This document shows positions 5,220 through 7,206 of a stretch of 7,206 nucleotides of DNA, in pieces. The stretch is taken from NCBI GenBank assembly GCA_028276305.1, contig JAPYWO010000052.1, positions 1 through 7,206 of the forward strand. Reading direction: 5' to 3'. Numbering within the stretch: the stretch's first letter is position 1; every line of letters begins with the position of its first letter. This DNA is from Candidatus Thermokryptus sp. (lineage in GTDB: Bacteria; Bacteroidota; Ignavibacteria; Kryptoniales; Kryptoniaceae). Both the position numbers and the translations under genes were made by a program. Under the pieces are notes generated by a model that saw only the letters and a program-made list of their open reading frames with translations, ran no database searches and had not been told where the DNA came from.

Positions 5220-6119
5220 TTAATAGTTTGAATGTGCTTTATCTTTTGCACCGGTGACAATTTTCACGCTTGCACTTGCGCCGATTCTATCGGCTCCACT
5301 TCTTATCATTTGAAGTACCTCTTCGTAGCTTCTGATCCCACCACTTGCTTTAACTCCCATTGCAGTGCCGACAACCCTTCTCATCAGGGCGACATCACCG
5401 GCAGTTGCACCACCTTTGCTAAATCCAGTTGATGTCTTGACGAAGTCAGCGTTCGCTCTCTTTGCAAGAAGACACGCTTTAACTTTTTCTTCATCAGTCA
5501 AAAGCGCGGTTTCCAAAATCACCTTGACCAGGACATTGTTTCTGTGGGCGACATTTACAACAGCTTTGATATCTTGCTCAACATACTCATAATAACCGCC
5601 TTTGAGCATTCCTATGTTCATAACCATGTCAACCTCTTCTGCGCCATCTTCAATTGCTTTCTCTGTTTCAAAAACCTTTGTCTCAGTTCTATTTGCACCA
5701 AGGGGAAACCCGATAACAGTGCATACTTTTACCTTTCTACCTTTTAAAATTTCTGATGCAAGGCGCACATAGCATGGATTTACACATACACTTGCAAATT
5801 GATATTGTATTGCCTCAAGACATAATTTTTCAATGTCTTTTGGAGTTGCCTCAGGTTTTAAGAGAGTATGATCAATCATTCTTGCTATATTTCCATCAAT
5901 TTGTCCCTGTTCCGTGACTCCAAGTGTTGCGCTTATCCTTTCAGCACCGTTTGAAATTATATTTTCTACCGCTTCTTTTTTATGAACAACGCAGTAACCA
6001 CACCCTGCACATGGTTCCCTTGGGTCACATACACCCCCGGGAATTTCAGTCCCCGGATGTGCTTTCTTAACCTCAAGTAAAAGCTCCTCAATTATCCTTT
6101 CAAGATAATCCCTGTCCAT
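5220..6119 (-). CDS. deoC: Deoxyribose-phosphate aldolase with cysteine-rich N-terminal extension
   Basis: DeoC cleaves 2-deoxyribose 5-phosphate to glyceraldehyde 3-phosphate and acetaldehyde in deoxynucleoside catabolism. Residues about 78-292 form the class I aldolase barrel: [48 protein letters not shown] (D164), [14 protein letters not shown] with the Schiff-base lysine K228, and [12 protein letters not shown] with K257. All catalytic residues are present. At 299 aa it is longer than the common 220-260. The extra N-terminus has an acidic helix (about 3-20), a cluster C31-x5-C37-x2-C40-x2-C43 ([13 protein letters not shown]), and a second helix (about 46-64). The cluster looks like a zinc or iron-sulfur site; its function is unknown to me. 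The ATG at 6119 lacks a Shine-Dalgarno but includes the whole motif. The gene is 43 nt after valS and 17 nt before the SPOR lipoprotein gene. Confidence 0.95.
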   Translation of the reverse strand: MDRDYLERIIEELLLEVKKAHPGTEIPGGVCDPREPCAGCGYCVVHKKEAVENIISNGAERISATLGVTEQGQIDGNIARMIDHTLLKPEATPKDIEKLCLEAIQYQFASVCVNPCYVRLASEILKGRKVKVCTVIGFPLGANRTETKVFETEKAIEDGAEEVDMVMNIGMLKGGYYEYVEQDIKAVVNVAHRNNVLVKVILETALLTDEEKVKACLLAKRANADFVKTSTGFSKGGATAGDVALMRRVVGTAMGVKASGGIRSYEEVLQMIRSGADRIGASASVKIVTGAKDKAHSNY

Positions 6120-6162
6120 ACGAGTTTGGTTTGTTTTTTCAAAGTTATGAAAACGAACTTAA

Positions 6163-7206
6163 TTATTCAATAAGATAAGCGTAATTTTGACGCAACTTTT
6201 CAATTGTCAATTTGAAGTTCTCGTATTTTTGTCTTTCCTTTTCAACAATTTCCTTCGGTGCCCTTGAGATGAAGTTTTCATCGTTTAACTTTCTCTCAAC
6301 ATCGGCGAGCATTGATTCGTATCTTTGTATTTCTTTTTCAAGACGCTTCCTTTCAACTTCAAAGTCAATCAATCCTTCAAGTGGTATAAAAATCTCGGTT
6401 CCATGAACTACAGCGCTTGCTGAAAATTTCGGTCTTTTTAATTTTGAGCCAACTTTTACATTTTCAACCTTTGCCAATCGTTTTAAGTAAGGTAAAAAGT
6501 CATTCAAGAGTTCTTGTTTGTTCTCATCCTCAATGGAGATGATGACATCACAATACTTTGAATGCGGGACATTCATCTCTGCACGAATCGCCCTTATTGA
6601 AGTTATCAAGTCCTGAATGAACTTCATATTTTGTGTTATCCGTTCGTCAACCCATTTTTCATCTGGCTCAGGGAAAGGTTGAATCATTATGCTATCACCT
6701 TCGTTTCTTCTGCGGAGTTTTTGCCATATCTCTTCTGTTATAAACGGCATGAAAGGATGGAGCAATTTTAACGCTTCCTCAAAGATGTAGACGGTACGAG
6801 ATAAAACAGCAATTTTATCATCTTCTGATTCCGGCGAGTAGATTCTATCTTTTACAATTTCAAGATACCAATCACAGAAATCATGCCATAGGAAATCGTA
6901 AATCGTTCTGGTTGCGTCGTTTATCCTGTATGTTTCAAGGGCACGGTTTAATTCAACGATCGTCTTGTTCAATCTGCTTAAAATCCATCTATCGGCAAGG
7001 TCAAGTTTTTCAAATTTTAATTCATCTTTTATTTCAACATTTTTCAAATTCATCAAGATGAATCTTCCAGCGTTCCAAATTTTGTTAGCGAAGTTTCTCC
7101 CAATTTCACATTTCTTCGTGGAGAAAAGTATATCTTGACCAAGAGGTGCAAGGTATACAATTGTGAACCTGAGGGCATCTGCTCCATATTCTTTTATCAC
7201 ATCAAG
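6163..7206 (-). CDS. valS: Valyl-tRNA synthetase, C-terminal part (5' end cut by window edge)
   Basis: Class I aminoacyl-tRNA synthetase charging tRNA-Val. The visible 347 residues start at LDVIKEYGADALRF, the segment just after the KMSKS loop, which lies outside the window; the GTG near 7200 is internal and not a start. Next come the end of the catalytic region (GRNFANKIWNAGRFI), the helical anticodon-binding domain (DRWILSRLNKTI, then YDFLWHDFCDWYLE, and LLHPFMPFITEEIW), and the conserved region IRAIRAEMNVPHSK. The ValRS C-terminal coiled-coil arm is at the end (about the last 70 residues, from DFEVERKRLEKEIQRYE), and the gene ends normally at TAA. It is the most upstream visible gene of a minus-strand block with deoC and the two SPOR genes; spacing to deoC is 43 nt with no terminator seen. 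Confidence 0.96.
   Translation of the reverse strand, partial: LDVIKEYGADALRFTIVYLAPLGQDILFSTKKCEIGRNFANKIWNAGRFILMNLKNVEIKDELKFEKLDLADRWILSRLNKTIVELNRALETYRINDATRTIYDFLWHDFCDWYLEIVKDRIYSPESEDDKIAVLSRTVYIFEEALKLLHPFMPFITEEIWQKLRRRNEGDSIMIQPFPEPDEKWVDERITQNMKFIQDLITSIRAIRAEMNVPHSKYCDVIISIEDENKQELLNDFLPYLKRLAKVENVKVGSKLKRPKFSASAVVHGTEIFIPLEGLIDFEVERKRLEKEIQRYESMLADVERKLNDENFISRAPKEIVEKERQKYENFKLTIEKLRQNYAYLIE

Noticed and set aside
7198..7200. GTG as the start of the valS fragment
   Set aside because: The reading frame continues upstream to the window edge with the family residues Leu-Asp, so it is an internal valine codon.

Overview
This 7.2 kb window is an ordinary-looking bacterial chromosome segment, AT-rich and densely coded. 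It most likely comes from the Bacteroidota/Chlorobiota/Ignavibacteria side of the FCB group, and a thermophilic relative such as Kryptonia is possible. The assignment is inference and rests on three things. The YbeY protein has the FCB-type HGxLHxxGYKD motif instead of HGxLHLxGYDH, plus an LNHDYPTD block. Most genes lack a clear Shine-Dalgarno and have A/T-rich leaders. Secreted and lipoprotein SPOR-domain proteins are present.

Layout. Positions 1-897 (minus strand) carry ybaB followed by recR, the latter cut by the window edge. After a roughly 100-140 bp divergent promoter region, a plus-strand pair follows at 1037-2552: a thioredoxin-fold protein resembling the C-terminal half of mycobacterial DipZ but without the CxxC cysteines, overlapping by 11 nt a small protein with a C-terminal DUF2934-like segment. 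Next is a self-contained cold-shock unit at 2554-2989. It has a near-consensus promoter, a roughly 120-nt leader with two competing helices and a possible 22-codon upstream ORF, a strong Shine-Dalgarno, the csp gene, and a strong intrinsic terminator. A plus-strand pair follows at 3023-3876: an unrecognised 140-aa protein and ybeY.

The right half (3878-7206) is a minus-strand, probably co-transcribed block read from right to left: the C-terminal part of valyl-tRNA synthetase, deoxyribose-phosphate aldolase with an unusual four-cysteine N-terminal extension, a two-SPOR-domain lipoprotein, and a small secreted SPOR protein. This block ends head-to-head with ybeY, with 1 nt between the stop codons and no clear terminator.

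Functionally the window mixes housekeeping (recombinational repair, rRNA maturation, tRNA charging, nucleoside catabolism, RNA chaperone) with envelope proteins that probably bind peptidoglycan. I see no mobile element, CRISPR array, tRNA or rRNA. The items most worth a second look are the csp leader, the cysteine-less DipZ-like protein with its DUF2934 partner, and the DeoC cysteine extension.
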